From the NCBI RefSeq assembly GCF_014284365.1, contig NZ_JACOGG010000010.1, positions 62,001-126,000 on the forward strand: 64,000 bases of DNA. Reading direction: 5' to 3'. Made by a program: the position numbers and the translations under genes. The notes under the pieces are model-generated. The model had not been told where the DNA came from and did not search any database. It worked only from the letters and a program-made list of their open reading frames with translations. Below are positions 36,075 through 46,289 of the stretch, piece by piece (within the stretch, counting starts at the first letter, position 1; the number at the start of each line of letters is the position of its first letter). This DNA is from Cognatundibacterium rugosum. GTDB lineage: Bacteria; Pseudomonadota; Gammaproteobacteria; Burkholderiales; Burkholderiaceae_D.

Positions 36075-37073
36075 ATGAAAAATTTAGCATTGATTATTCC
36101 CTTCAGCATACCGCCTTCCGGACTCGAAAAAGATCTGCTGCGCAACCTGAATACCCCTGCAACAGCGAACCTGCTAGGCTGGGCAGAGCGCCAGCGCCAC
36201 CCGGATACGGATGCATTTGCACGTGCTTTACCGCATGAATACTGGCTGACAGGCCATTTTCCGCCTGAAAGCACGCTACAGAGCCCTTCTTATATTACAT
36301 CGCGACACTTGCAAGCTCACCCTGCCCTGCGCGCAGGCTACTGGTTCAGCCTTCAACCGGTGCACATCCATATCGCACGCGACCATCTGGTACTGACCGA
36401 TCATCGTCAGCTCGAACTCACTGACGAACAAGCTGCGCCCTTATTTGAGATTGCCGCCAACACGGCAGGTGAATATGGGCTTGAATTGCAGGCGCATCAC
36501 AGCAGCCACTGGTTTTTACGCGCAGATCAATGGCACGACCTAAAAACCGCGACGCCAGATGCGGCTTGCGGTCACAACATTGATGTCTGGATGCCACAAG
36601 GCGAATCGGCGCGCGCCTGGCGCAAATTTCAAAATGAAGTACAAATGCAATGGTTTGACCATGAAGTGAATCAACGCCGTGAGCAGAGCGGCCTGAAGCC
36701 GGTTAACTCAATGTGGCTATATGGTGGCACTCAGCCGCAAAATCTGACGCCGGCCACAGCAGTTGATATAGAAACGCCACGCTGGCTGAGCACGCACTGC
36801 CAGCCGACGCCAAGTGGATTGTGGTACTACGACGCACTAATCAGTGCCGCACTCAATAGTGACTGGTCCAGCTGGCTGGATCAATTCCATACAATGGAGC
36901 AGCACCTCATGCTGCCCGCACTGGATGCGCTCAATAGCGGTCAAATCGACAAGCTGCGTTTAATTTGTACCGATACACGACGCTGTATCGAATTTCACAT
37001 ACGACGCAACAGCAAGTGGAAGTTCTGGAAAAAGCCCGGCTTAACACCACTGTTTGAAGGGCTTGCATCATGA
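36075..37073 (+). CDS. Conserved hypothetical, RpfE/phosphoglycerate-mutase-annotated type
   Basis: A 332-aa soluble protein starting at the ATG at 36075 (MKNLALIIPFSIPPSG). It resembles the betaproteobacterial proteins found just upstream of recJ that are variously annotated as RpfE-like regulators or phosphoglycerate-mutase-like; I see no metal or active-site motif that would prove an enzyme. Notable is the WLYGGTQPQ stretch near residue 212. The stop overlaps recJ by four bases (ATGA). Function unknown. Confidence 0.75.
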   Translation: MKNLALIIPFSIPPSGLEKDLLRNLNTPATANLLGWAERQRHPDTDAFARALPHEYWLTGHFPPESTLQSPSYITSRHLQAHPALRAGYWFSLQPVHIHIARDHLVLTDHRQLELTDEQAAPLFEIAANTAGEYGLELQAHHSSHWFLRADQWHDLKTATPDAACGHNIDVWMPQGESARAWRKFQNEVQMQWFDHEVNQRREQSGLKPVNSMWLYGGTQPQNLTPATAVDIETPRWLSTHCQPTPSGLWYYDALISAALNSDWSSWLDQFHTMEQHLMLPALDALNSGQIDKLRLICTDTRRCIEFHIRRNSKWKFWKKPGLTPLFEGLAS

Positions 37074-38761
37074 CCCGGATAGCAACCCGTCCCTATGCTT
37101 TCCGTGAGGCTGAACTTTTGCGTCAACGCGGTATGCACCCCGTGTTAGCGAGACTGTATGCAGCCCGGAATGCGACAACTGAAAAAGATTTATCGACCGA
37201 ACTTTCAGGCTTGCATACACCTGCGAGCCTGAAAGGCATCAAGCAAGCAGCCAGCTTTCTGGCAGACGCAATCGCCAGCCAAAAAGTCATGACCATCGTG
37301 GCCGACTACGATTGCGATGGCGCTACTGCCTGCGCGGTTGGTATCCGTGGCTTACGTATGCTCGGTGCGACAGTCGATTTCATCGTGCCGAATCGCTTTG
37401 AATATGGTTATGGCCTGACACCGGAAATCGTGGAGCTGACGGTCAGAGAAAAACGACCTGACATCATCATCACGGTCGATAATGGCATCGCCAGTGTTGA
37501 TGGCGTCAGACGCGCCAAAGAGCTAGGCGTGGACGTCGTGGTCACAGACCATCACTTACCGGGCTCAGAGTTACCGGAAGCAGCAGTGATCGTCAACCCA
37601 AATCAGCCTGGCTGCGAATTTTTAAGTAAAAACCTGGCCGGGGTGGGCGTGATGTTTTATGTGTTGCTGGCGTTGCGCGCTGAGATGCGCCAGCGTGGCC
37701 TGTTTGATCAACACACCCAACCCAAACTGGACAGTCTGCTGGATCTGGTTGCGCTTGGCACCGTAGCGGACGTGGTGAGTCTGGATGCAAATAACCGTAT
37801 TTTGGTAGCACAAGGACTAAAACGTATGCGCGCTGGCCGCATGTGTGCGGGCATTGCTGCACTGTTCCGTGTATCTGGCCGGGAGGCACAGAAAGCCAGT
37901 CCATTTGATCTGGGCTTTGCATTGGGTCCGCGTCTGAATGCGGCAGGCAGACTGGCGGATATGGCACTCGGCATCGCTTGCCTGACGACCGATGACGAAG
38001 GCCATGCCTGGCATATTGCGCAGCAACTGCAATCGATCAACAGCGATCGTAAAGACATAGAACGCGAAATGCAGGATATCGCATTGCTGCATCTGGATGA
38101 TCTGCAAGTGGCAGACAGCCATACCATCAGTGTCTATGATGAGAGCTGGCATCAGGGCGTGATCGGGATCGTGGCGTCCCGTCTCAAGGACAAATTCTAC
38201 CGCCCTACCATTACTTTTGCGCCGGCTGGCGACGACCTGATCAAAGGTTCAGGTCGTTCTATCCCCGGCTTTCATTTACGTGATGCATTGGATTTGGTGT
38301 CCAAGCAAATCCCCGGTGTCATACACAAATTTGGTGGTCACGCGATGGCAGCAGGCCTTAGCCTGGCACATGAGGACTTACCTATATTTCAGGCTGCCTT
38401 TGAGGCTGTCGGGCAGTCCTGGCTGGAAAAGCAGCAGTTAGAGCGCATCATAGAAACCGATGGACCTTTAGAAGATGCCTATTTCAGCATCGACTTTATT
38501 CAACTGCTGGATCAACAAGTCTGGGGCCAACACTTCCCTCCCCCGCTGTTTTGCGATCAGTTCCGCCTGATTTCTCAGCGCATCCTGAAAGAACGCCATC
38601 TGAAGCTGGTGCTGGAAAAAAATGGTCAGCGTTTTGATGCGATCTGGTTTGGACATACCGATGAATTGGATGATGTCGTCAATGTCGCTTTCCGCCTGGA
38701 TGCGAATGAATACAATGGCGTGACCAAGGTGCAGCTGTTAGTGGAGCACATCGACACCTGA
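37070..38761 (+). CDS. recJ: Single-stranded-DNA-specific exonuclease RecJ
   Basis: 5'-3' ssDNA exonuclease of the DHH family, 563 aa, acting in recombination and mismatch repair. Motifs: ADYDCDGATA (motif I, metal binding) near residue 81, TVDNGI, VVTDHH (the DHH motif) near 160, then the DHHA1 domain with GSGRSIPGFHLRDAL and FGGHAMAAG. Length is normal. It ends 12 bp before a convergent hydrolase gene. Confidence 0.96.
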   Translation: MTRIATRPYAFREAELLRQRGMHPVLARLYAARNATTEKDLSTELSGLHTPASLKGIKQAASFLADAIASQKVMTIVADYDCDGATACAVGIRGLRMLGATVDFIVPNRFEYGYGLTPEIVELTVREKRPDIIITVDNGIASVDGVRRAKELGVDVVVTDHHLPGSELPEAAVIVNPNQPGCEFLSKNLAGVGVMFYVLLALRAEMRQRGLFDQHTQPKLDSLLDLVALGTVADVVSLDANNRILVAQGLKRMRAGRMCAGIAALFRVSGREAQKASPFDLGFALGPRLNAAGRLADMALGIACLTTDDEGHAWHIAQQLQSINSDRKDIEREMQDIALLHLDDLQVADSHTISVYDESWHQGVIGIVASRLKDKFYRPTITFAPAGDDLIKGSGRSIPGFHLRDALDLVSKQIPGVIHKFGGHAMAAGLSLAHEDLPIFQAAFEAVGQSWLEKQQLERIIETDGPLEDAYFSIDFIQLLDQQVWGQHFPPPLFCDQFRLISQRILKERHLKLVLEKNGQRFDAIWFGHTDELDDVVNVAFRLDANEYNGVTKVQLLVEHIDT

Positions 38762-38773
38762 GTTGTGTGGCAT

Positions 38774-39481
38774 TCAGGCAAAAGCGGTATGACGTAAAAA
38801 ATCCAGCAGATGGGCAGCCACCAATGGGTGGCTGTTTTCACTTATTTTCGCGTCTGCAGACTGGCTAAAGCCATGGTCACCACTGACAACGGCAATACGG
38901 ATCGCACGCGTATTCTCATACGCAAAGCGATACAGGCTGCGTGTCGAACAATGAGCATCCTGATCACCGGTAATCATCATGAGTGGCAAGCGCAATGAAG
39001 ACGCATAGGGATAATAACGCGGCGCGACATAGCTGAGCTCTGGCCCATCCTTTTTTTCATCAAATAAGGGCGTCAGAAAAATACCCGCTTTGAACTTGGC
39101 GTCTTCACATAAAACACGCCATGCCACGACAGAGCCAAACGATTTTCCGGCCAGCGCAATCTGTTGAAAATGAATATTGTCATCCAGGCGTAACTGGCGT
39201 ACTACCTCACGCAGCTGCCTGCTTTCCGCCGACAAATCTGCTGAAGGCTGACCTTCTTTAGGATTTTTTTGAAAAAAATCCCAGTCAAATCTGGCGACAG
39301 CGATACCACATCGTGTCAATTCACTGGAGATGCTCAGAAACAGCTCTCTCTGCATTCCATAACGCAAGCCTGGAGCTAGCACCAGGCACGGGAACGGACC
39401 TGCTCCTTGTGGCAAATCGAGCGTAAACGCACGCTTTATCTCATTTTTTTCCAAACCAGACACCTTGCTTATTGTGTTCAT
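38774..39481 (-). CDS. Alpha/beta hydrolase (KANSL3/TEX30-like)
   Basis: A 235-aa alpha/beta hydrolase from the ATG at 39481 (MNTISKVSGLEKNE); the frame is open to 39544, but the extra residues look non-homologous. The nucleophile elbow is GKSFGS (G-x-S-x-G), preceded by VLAPGLRYGM as the probable oxyanion region, with the acid in TGDQDAHC and a catalytic histidine in SGDHGFS. Small intracellular esterase of unknown substrate. Confidence 0.8.
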   Translation of the reverse strand: MNTISKVSGLEKNEIKRAFTLDLPQGAGPFPCLVLAPGLRYGMQRELFLSISSELTRCGIAVARFDWDFFQKNPKEGQPSADLSAESRQLREVVRQLRLDDNIHFQQIALAGKSFGSVVAWRVLCEDAKFKAGIFLTPLFDEKKDGPELSYVAPRYYPYASSLRLPLMMITGDQDAHCSTRSLYRFAYENTRAIRIAVVSGDHGFSQSADAKISENSHPLVAAHLLDFLRHTAFA

Positions 39482-39698
39482 ACTCAATACAGTTACACTG
39501 CTGTGCGTCAGTGAATATGTCTGCCAATTGGCATGCACCAGCACCTGCAGTCAATCTCAGGCTGACGCTGAACTTTACGTGTTTTCAGAGGTCGAAGTAA
39601 ACACTTCAGCCGTTCTTTGTAACACCCATGTCGATAATCCGGTCACGAATACAACAAAGCCAGATCTGTGACCCGCTTCTAAAGAGGAGTAACCCTAA

Positions 39699-41759
39699 GT
39701 GAAAGCCCAAGTTCTCAGCGTTATCGCGCTGCTCATCGCTGGCACCACCAGCTCTGCCTCCAGCTATGCAGCTGAACCTGCCAAAGCTGCTTCGCCCTCG
39801 GTATTGCTGTCCGGCGTAGATACGAAATTCCAGGACAAGTCCGTTGCACCTCAGGACGACTTTTACCGCCATGTGAATGGTGCGTGGCTGAAAAACGCAC
39901 AAATCCCGTCTGACCGCTCCTCAGCCGGCGCATTTATGGATTTGCGTGAAGCTGTCGTGCCACGTTTGCATACGATTATTCAGGGTTTATCCAAAGGCCA
40001 GAATGCACAAGGCAGTGATGCACAAAAAATCGCTGATTTGTTTGCCAGTTTTATGGATACCAAAGCAATCGAAGCAGCGGGTCTCAAACCTTTGCAAGCT
40101 GACTTTGCAAAGATAGATGCAATCTCCGACAAAAATCAACTGCCAGCCACTTTCGCCTGGCTGAACCGTATCAGCGTCACTGCACCTTTCGATGTGCAAG
40201 TCCATCAGGACAATAAAGACTCAACCAAATACGTACTCGACATCGGTCAATCCGGTCTGGCACTGCCAGATCGTGATTACTACCTGAAAGATGATGACGC
40301 CAAACTCAAAGCTACCCGTGAAAAATACCTGCAGCATATAGAAAAAATGCTGAGCCTGGCGGGTAACAAAGACGCAGCTAAAAAAGCAGCAGCGATTCTG
40401 GCGCTGGAAACTGAACTGGCGAAAGTACAATGGACTAAGGTTGAATTGCGCGATCCTATCAAGGCCTATAACAAAATTCCTTTGAATGAACTCAGCAAGC
40501 TGGGTGCAGGCTATGACTGGAATGCCTACCTGAAAGAACTGGGCGTCAGCGGCAAAATCGACTACGTGATTGTCGCCCAGCCTAGTTACATCACAGGCAT
40601 GAGTAAAGTGTTGGCAGAAACGCCGCTGGACACGATCAAGGCTTATCTGAAATGGCACACCTTCAGCTCTGCTGCTTCACAATTACCAAAACAGTTTTCG
40701 GATGAAAGCTTTGCCTTCTTCAGCAAAACCCTGCGTGGCGTTCCTAGTCAGGAAGTGCGCTGGAAACGCGGAGTGCGTCTGGTCGACAGCGGCATGGGTG
40801 AAAGCCTGGGTAAGCTCTATGTTGAAAAGCACTTCCCTGCAGATAGTAAAGCCAAGATGGAGCAACTGGTGAATAACCTGCTGCTCGCTTACAAACAAAG
40901 CGTGGATACACTGGATTGGATGAGCGATGCGACCAAAAAAGAAGCACAGGCTAAGCTAGCTACCTTTATGCCTAAAATCGGTTATCCAAATAAATGGAAA
41001 GATTATTCTGAGCTCAAGATAGTCAAAGGGGATGCAGTAGGTAACCTGCGTGCGATTCGCCAGTTTGCCGCACAGACTGAGCTGAATAAATTAGGTAAGC
41101 CTATCGATCGCGATGAATGGGGCATGACACCACAAACGGTCAATGCTTACTACAATCCGGAGATGAATGAAATCGTGTTCCCGGCAGCTATTTTGCAGGC
41201 ACCATTCTTTAATCCGAAAGCCGATGATGCGGTTAACTACGGCGGCATAGGCGCGGTGATTGGTCACGAGATCAGCCACGGCTTCGATGATCAGGGTGCG
41301 CAGTATGACGGTCTGGGTAATTTGCGTGACTGGTGGACGAAAGAAGACCATGAAAAATTTGCGGCAAAAACTGCTGCGTTGGTAAAGCAATACAATGCGT
41401 TTTCACCAGTATCTGGCTACCACGTTAACGGTGAACTCACGCTGGGCGAAAACATTGCTGATAACTCGGGTCTGGCCATCGCTTATAAAGCCTATATATT
41501 ATCGCTGGGCGGCAAACCTGCTCCTGTGATTGGTGGTCTGACCGGTGATCAGCGCTTCTTCATGGGCTTTGCTCAGGTTTGGCGTGGCAAATTGCGTGAA
41601 CAGGAAGCGATCATTCGCATCAAAACGGATCCGCATTCCCCAGGCGAATTCCGTGCCAACGGCACGCTGCGTAATATGACGCCGTTCTATCAATCGTTTG
41701 GCGTTAAAGAAGCCAACAAGATGTATTTGCCACCGGCAGAACGCGTCACAATCTGGTAA
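39699..41759 (+). CDS. pepO: M13 family (neprilysin-like) metallopeptidase PepO
   Basis: Secreted zinc endopeptidase, 686 aa, with an N-terminal signal peptide (cleavage after SSYAA, about residue 25). Zinc site HEISH with His523, Glu524 and His527, and the downstream ENIADNSG supplying the third ligand. M13_N helical domain precedes. It uses a GTG start with AGAGGAG about 9 bases upstream. Probably periplasmic peptide degradation. Ends with a C-terminal tryptophan (VTIW), as in neprilysins. Confidence 0.94.
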   Translation: MKAQVLSVIALLIAGTTSSASSYAAEPAKAASPSVLLSGVDTKFQDKSVAPQDDFYRHVNGAWLKNAQIPSDRSSAGAFMDLREAVVPRLHTIIQGLSKGQNAQGSDAQKIADLFASFMDTKAIEAAGLKPLQADFAKIDAISDKNQLPATFAWLNRISVTAPFDVQVHQDNKDSTKYVLDIGQSGLALPDRDYYLKDDDAKLKATREKYLQHIEKMLSLAGNKDAAKKAAAILALETELAKVQWTKVELRDPIKAYNKIPLNELSKLGAGYDWNAYLKELGVSGKIDYVIVAQPSYITGMSKVLAETPLDTIKAYLKWHTFSSAASQLPKQFSDESFAFFSKTLRGVPSQEVRWKRGVRLVDSGMGESLGKLYVEKHFPADSKAKMEQLVNNLLLAYKQSVDTLDWMSDATKKEAQAKLATFMPKIGYPNKWKDYSELKIVKGDAVGNLRAIRQFAAQTELNKLGKPIDRDEWGMTPQTVNAYYNPEMNEIVFPAAILQAPFFNPKADDAVNYGGIGAVIGHEISHGFDDQGAQYDGLGNLRDWWTKEDHEKFAAKTAALVKQYNAFSPVSGYHVNGELTLGENIADNSGLAIAYKAYILSLGGKPAPVIGGLTGDQRFFMGFAQVWRGKLREQEAIIRIKTDPHSPGEFRANGTLRNMTPFYQSFGVKEANKMYLPPAERVTIW

Positions 41760-41762
41760 GCA

Positions 41763-41790
41763 GAAAGGGGCAAATACCGCCCCTTTCTTG
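41763..41790 (+). terminator. Probable terminator after pepO
   Basis: GAAAGGGGC, loop AAATACC, GCCCCTTTC, then TTG: a nine-base-pair stem three bases after the pepO stop. The T tract is short, so confidence is moderate. Confidence 0.6.
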
Positions 41791-41816
41791 CGCACAGATT
41801 CTGCGCGACCAAAAAC

Positions 41817-41845
41817 AAAAAAGCCCAGCTTCAAGCTGGGCTTTA
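41817..41845 (-). terminator. Terminator downstream of tRNA-Arg
   Basis: On the minus strand, AAGCCCAGC with loop TTGAA and GCTGGGCTT followed by TTTT-G-TTTTT. It begins six bases after the tRNA 3' end, so it ends the tRNA transcript. Confidence 0.85.
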
Positions 41846-41850
41846 TATTT

Positions 41851-41927
41851 TGGCCTGCCCAGTAGGAATCGAACCTACGACCCCGAGCTTAGAAGGCTCG
41901 TGCTCTATCCAACTGAGCTATGGACAG
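41851..41927 (-). tRNA. tRNA-Arg (anticodon TCT)
   Basis: A complete 77-nt cloverleaf on the minus strand with an encoded CCA end. Acceptor arms CTGTCCA and TGGGCAG pair with one G-U. D stem is GCTC/GAGC, anticodon arm CGAGC-CTTCTAA-GCTCG with anticodon TCT reading AGA (and AGG by wobble), and T arm GTAGG-TTCGATT-CCTAC. Stand-alone gene between pepO and glmM with its own terminator. No integrase or att-like duplication is seen beside it. Confidence 0.97.
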
Positions 41928-42030
41928 TTTAGATTTCAGTACATTAGTGCTGAAAAACTGAAGGCTGAATACTACATGTAAATGCGCATACTTTCAATAT
42001 TCAGACGGTCCGAAAACCGCCTGCATGGCA

Positions 42031-43368
42031 TTATTTAATGCATTCAACCAAACGGCGTGCAGAACTTGCGGCCAAGTCCGCATCATCCGCCTCTACCATC
42101 ACGCGTATCAGCGGCTCAGTACCGGATGCACGTATCAGCACACGACCACGCTCACCTAGTTCAGCTTCGACTTTGGCCTTTTCTGCGACCAGCGCAGCAT
42201 TGTTTTGCCAGTTAAAACCTGGCGTCACACGCACATTCAACAAAGTTTGCGGATACAGCATCAAACCTGAAATGCATTCATCCAAGGTCTTACCGCTGCG
42301 TTTCAATGCGGATAATACTTGCAGGGAAGAGACGATACCGTCACCCGTAGAATGCTTATCCAGGCAAAGCAAATGGCCAGAACCTTCGCCACCAAGCAGC
42401 CAGCCTCGTTCATGCAATTGTTCCAGTACATAACGGTCGCCAACCTTGGCACGAGAGAAGCCCACACCCAGTTTTTGCAACGCAACTTCAACGGCCATAT
42501 TCGTCATCAAGGTACCGACCACGCCAGCAACCGGGCCAGTCGCGAGACGATCCAGAACCATCAGATATAACAACTGATCGCCGTTATAAATTTTTCCGTG
42601 ACGATCCACCATGACCAAACGATCTGCATCACCATCAAGGGCAATGCCCAAATCTGCATGGTTGGCACGTACCGCTAAGGCGAGTGCATCCGGCGCCGTC
42701 GCACCAACTTTGTCATTGATGTTGAGGCCATTTGGCGCATTACCAATCGCGATAACTTCTGCACCCAGCTCATGGAATACATGTGGAGCAATATCGTAGG
42801 CTGCACCGTGTGCACAATCCACGACAATTTTCATGCCGCGTAAATCCAATTCGGTTGGGAAAGTCCCTTTGCAGAATTCGATATATCGACCATTCGCATC
42901 ACGCAAGCGATGCGCTTTACCTAAGTGATCGGAGCTGACACACAGCATGTCTTTTTCCAGCTCAGCTTCGATCGCGAGCTCTACTTCATCCGGCAATTTA
43001 TTCCCTTGTGCCGAGAAAAACTTAATTCCATTGTCGTCATAAGGATTATGTGAAGCCGAAATCACGACACCGGCAGCCAGACGCAAGGCGCGTGTCAGAT
43101 AAGCCACGGCTGGCGTCGGCATAGGCCCAGACAACATTACGTCAACACCTGCTGCTGCAAAACCGGCCTCCAGGGAGGCTTCCAGCATATAACCCGAAAT
43201 GCGGGTATCTTTACCGATCAGCACGGTGGGGCGCCCCTCGCCCACATGGCCAGCCTGAGCGAGGACTTTGCCTGCGGCATATCCTAAGCGCATTACAAAG
43301 TCGGGGGTAATCGGTGCAACACCGACACGTCCACGTATGCCATCCGTACCAAAATATTTTCTAGACAT
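42031..43368 (-). CDS. glmM: Phosphoglucosamine mutase
   Basis: Converts glucosamine-6-phosphate to glucosamine-1-phosphate for UDP-GlcNAc, peptidoglycan and LPS. It has 445 aa from the ATG at 43368 ([13 protein letters not shown], the invariant family start); the upstream open extension is part of folP. The phosphorylated serine is Ser106 in ISASHNP, metal site DGDADR, sugar-binding GEGSGH, and C-terminal phosphate site [12 protein letters not shown]. It overlaps the folP 3' end by eight bases, the usual folP-glmM coupling. Confidence 0.97.
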   Translation of the reverse strand: MSRKYFGTDGIRGRVGVAPITPDFVMRLGYAAGKVLAQAGHVGEGRPTVLIGKDTRISGYMLEASLEAGFAAAGVDVMLSGPMPTPAVAYLTRALRLAAGVVISASHNPYDDNGIKFFSAQGNKLPDEVELAIEAELEKDMLCVSSDHLGKAHRLRDANGRYIEFCKGTFPTELDLRGMKIVVDCAHGAAYDIAPHVFHELGAEVIAIGNAPNGLNINDKVGATAPDALALAVRANHADLGIALDGDADRLVMVDRHGKIYNGDQLLYLMVLDRLATGPVAGVVGTLMTNMAVEVALQKLGVGFSRAKVGDRYVLEQLHERGWLLGGEGSGHLLCLDKHSTGDGIVSSLQVLSALKRSGKTLDECISGLMLYPQTLLNVRVTPGFNWQNNAALVAEKAKVEAELGERGRVLIRASGTEPLIRVMVEADDADLAASSARRLVECIK

Positions 43369-44224
43369 TGCAATTCCACTCCATATCACTAAGACTATTC
43401 CAAACTTTGAGCGCGTCCACGGTCTCTTTGACATCATGCACACGTAATATTGCAGCCCCCTGGTGGGCAGCTGCGAGCGCGGCACTTAGACTACCTGCCA
43501 GCCTGTGCTCAATTTCTCTGCCAGTTAAACCACCTATCATCGATTTCCTCGACACGCCAATCAACAAAGGGCTATCCAGCGAAGCAATCAAGTGAGGTGT
43601 ATTTTTGAATAATGTCACATTGTGCGCCAATGTTTTACCAAATCCAAATCCCGGGTCGAGGCAAATTCTTTCGTCTTCCACGCCCGCTGCAATCAATACA
43701 TTCTTGCGGCTTTGCAAAAAGCTGGCGACTTCACTCACCACATCCAAATAAGCCGGCGCTTGCTGCATCGTTTGTGGCTGCTGTTGCATATGCATCACGC
43801 ACAAACCCGCATCAGATGAGGCGACCGCTGCAATAGCCTCTACACTGGCGAAACCCGAAATATCATTAATCATATCGACGCCAGCCAGCAATACTTCTTT
43901 CATCACTGTGGGTTTATAGGTGTCGACAGAAATGGCCTTACCACAATCGCGGATAGCAAATACTAAGGGCATCAGACGATCAAGTTCCTGTTGCAGGGAA
44001 AGCGGTGCCGCACCAGGTCGACTGGATTCCGCGCCGATATCGATGATATCGACACCATCGTTGAGCATGACATCGACCTGAGCGAGCGCAGCATCGAGGT
44101 CAGTAAATTTTCCACCATCAGAAAATGAGTCGGGCGTGACATTCAGGATGCCCATGACCAAAGGGCGAAAGCCTGGCGCATTCAGAGGAAAACGAAAGCG
44201 CCCACATTGAAAATTTTTCTTCAT
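43361..44224 (-). CDS. folP: Dihydropteroate synthase
   Basis: Folate-pathway enzyme condensing p-aminobenzoate with dihydropterin pyrophosphate; the sulfonamide target. It has 287 aa, a TIM barrel with [14 protein letters not shown] near residues 25-38, [11 protein letters not shown], and SRKSMIGGL near the C-terminus. The ATG at 44224 comes directly after the U-tract of the ftsH terminator and has no Shine-Dalgarno, so expression depends on read-through or an unseen promoter. The next internal Met would remove conserved sequence. Confidence 0.96.
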   Translation of the reverse strand: MKKNFQCGRFRFPLNAPGFRPLVMGILNVTPDSFSDGGKFTDLDAALAQVDVMLNDGVDIIDIGAESSRPGAAPLSLQQELDRLMPLVFAIRDCGKAISVDTYKPTVMKEVLLAGVDMINDISGFASVEAIAAVASSDAGLCVMHMQQQPQTMQQAPAYLDVVSEVASFLQSRKNVLIAAGVEDERICLDPGFGFGKTLAHNVTLFKNTPHLIASLDSPLLIGVSRKSMIGGLTGREIEHRLAGSLSAALAAAHQGAAILRVHDVKETVDALKVWNSLSDMEWNCNV

Positions 44225-44258
44225 AAAAGCAAAAAGGCGAGGTTATTACCTCACCTTT
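44225..44258 (-). terminator. Hairpin with U-tract between ftsH and folP
   Basis: Minus strand: AAAGGTGAGGT, loop AATA, ACCTCGCCTTT, then TT-G-CTTTT ending at the folP start codon. The 11-bp stem has one mismatch. It looks like an intrinsic terminator for ftsH or a partial attenuator limiting folP-glmM. Confidence 0.75.
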
Positions 44259-44277
44259 CCGTCTGCTAAATCGTTAA

Positions 44278-46167
44278 TCAGGCTGGTGCTGTGGCGTTTG
44301 GGGATACGCCGCCAGATGCATTTCCGGAAGATCCACGTCCGGTAGACTGGCCTGCTTTAGGTGGGCGTGGATCAACGCCATTCATAATATCGTTGACCTG
44401 ATCAGCATCGATCGTCTCCCAATCGAGCAAGGCCTTAGTCATGGCTTCGACCTTATCGCGGTTTTCTTCTAACAGCTTACGCGCTAAAGCATATTGCGTA
44501 TCCAAAATCGAACGGATTTCAGCGTCGACTTTTTGTTGGGTTGCTTCAGAAATCGTTTTGGAAGACATACCAAAATAACCTTCCTGCTGGCTGTCCTCAT
44601 AGACCATGACGCCCATACTGTCTGACATACCAAAGCGTGTCACCATAGATCGTGCCAGTTTGGTCGCACGCGAAAAGTCATTCGAGGCACCGGTAGACAT
44701 TTGACCAACAAAAATCTCTTCAGCAATACGGCCGCCAAACAATATAGAAATTTCTTCAAGCATTTTGTCTTTGTAGCCACTGATCTGATCGTGCTCAGGT
44801 AACTGCCAGGTCAGACCAAGTGCATAGCCACGCGGCATAATAGTAACCTTGTGCACAGGATCAGCCTTAGGCAACAATTTCGCCACGACTGCATGACCAG
44901 ACTCATGGTAGGCAGTATTGCGACGTTCATCCTCACGCATCACCATGGATTTACGCTCAGGCCCCATGTAAATCTTATCTTTGGCATCCTCGAAATCCAA
45001 CATTTCAACCAGGCGCTTATTTCTGCGTGCAGCAAACAGTGCAGCTTCATTGACCAGATTAGCCAGATCAGCACCAGAGAAACCAGGTGTGCCACGTGCC
45101 AGGATATCAGCACGCACATCCGAAGACACAGGCACTTTGCGCATGTGCACGTTCAAAATCTGTTCACGACCACGGATATCCGGTAAGCCCACAGAAACCT
45201 GGCGATCGAAACGACCTGGACGCAACAACGCCTTATCCAATACATCAGCACGGTTAGTTGCAGCGATGACGATCACGCCAGAGTTCGCCTCAAAACCGTC
45301 CATTTCGACCAGCATCTGGTTCAGTGTCTGTTCACGCTCATCATTGCCACCGCCCATACCGGCGCCGCGATGACGGCCAACAGCATCAATTTCATCGATG
45401 AAAATAATGCAAGGCGCATGTTTTTTTGCAGTGTCGAACATATCGCGAACACGGGATGCGCCAACACCAACGAACATTTCGACGAAATCGGAACCGGAGA
45501 TAGTGAAAAATGGCACTTTAGCTTCGCCAGCGATAGCGCGTGCCAGCAAAGTTTTACCGGTACCTGGTGGACCTACCATCAGGATACCGCGTGGAATACG
45601 GCCACCGAGTTTTTGGAATTTAGTCGGATCTCTGAGGAAATCGACTACTTCTGTGACTTCTTCTTTGGCTTCATCGCAACCAGCCACATCGGCAAACGTG
45701 ACGTTATTGTTGGAATCATCAAGCATTCTTGCTTTGGACTTACCGAAAGAAAAAGCCCCCCCCTTACCACCGCCCTGCATTTGACGCATGAAGAATATCC
45801 ATACACCAATCAGCAACAGCATAGGAAACCAGGAGATAAACACCTGCTGCAGGAAAGATTGCTCTTCTGGCGGTTTATTGTCAAATTTAATACCATTATT
45901 AACCAGATCACCAACCAGACCGCGATCAAAAATCGTGAGTTGAGATTTAATCTTCTTACCGTCAGTCGTCACCGCTGTGACGGTGCGGTTCGCATCGTCG
46001 ATGGTGGCTTCTTTAATATGCTTAGCCTTCACCTCTTCCAGAAATTCTGAATAGGGCACGGAAGTAACGCCAATGCTGCCGCTTTTCCCTTCAAATTGTT
46101 TGAACAGGGTAAAAAGCACCAGGGCAACCACCACCCATATCGCTGCTTTTGAAAACATATTATTCAC
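44278..46167 (-). CDS. ftsH: ATP-dependent zinc metalloprotease FtsH
   Basis: Inner-membrane AAA+ protease, 629 aa: two transmembrane helices (about 7-23 and 110-127) flanking a small periplasmic domain, the AAA module with Walker A GPPGTGKT at 199-206 and Walker B IIFIDEID near 254-261, SRH around 303-320, and the M41 zinc site HESGH at 421-425. Degrades short-lived and damaged membrane proteins such as LpxC. Gly/Ser-rich C-terminal tail. It follows rlmE by 122 bp, as in E. coli. Confidence 0.98.
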   Translation of the reverse strand: MNNMFSKAAIWVVVALVLFTLFKQFEGKSGSIGVTSVPYSEFLEEVKAKHIKEATIDDANRTVTAVTTDGKKIKSQLTIFDRGLVGDLVNNGIKFDNKPPEEQSFLQQVFISWFPMLLLIGVWIFFMRQMQGGGKGGAFSFGKSKARMLDDSNNNVTFADVAGCDEAKEEVTEVVDFLRDPTKFQKLGGRIPRGILMVGPPGTGKTLLARAIAGEAKVPFFTISGSDFVEMFVGVGASRVRDMFDTAKKHAPCIIFIDEIDAVGRHRGAGMGGGNDEREQTLNQMLVEMDGFEANSGVIVIAATNRADVLDKALLRPGRFDRQVSVGLPDIRGREQILNVHMRKVPVSSDVRADILARGTPGFSGADLANLVNEAALFAARRNKRLVEMLDFEDAKDKIYMGPERKSMVMREDERRNTAYHESGHAVVAKLLPKADPVHKVTIMPRGYALGLTWQLPEHDQISGYKDKMLEEISILFGGRIAEEIFVGQMSTGASNDFSRATKLARSMVTRFGMSDSMGVMVYEDSQQEGYFGMSSKTISEATQQKVDAEIRSILDTQYALARKLLEENRDKVEAMTKALLDWETIDADQVNDIMNGVDPRPPKAGQSTGRGSSGNASGGVSPNATAPA

Positions 46168-46289
46168 GAGAACTCCTTGAACGCAGGTTGCGCTATTTTT
46201 CTGATACTGTAATTGTTCATTCTACCTGCAATAGGCAGAGCTTGCTAGCCAACATATGATGCCTGCATTGACGATAATCAAGAGAAAAA

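Noticed and set aside
36020-36274. 85-residue extension of LolC
   Set aside because: Runs into the divergent gene's start and has no homology; GTG at 36019 begins the canonical N-terminus.
41851-41927. tRNA-Arg as an integration site for a genomic island
   Set aside because: No integrase gene, no duplicated tRNA end and only housekeeping genes on both sides.
45370-46050. Plus-strand open frame (226 codons) opposite ftsH
   Set aside because: Antisense shadow of ftsH with no recognisable family and no start signals.
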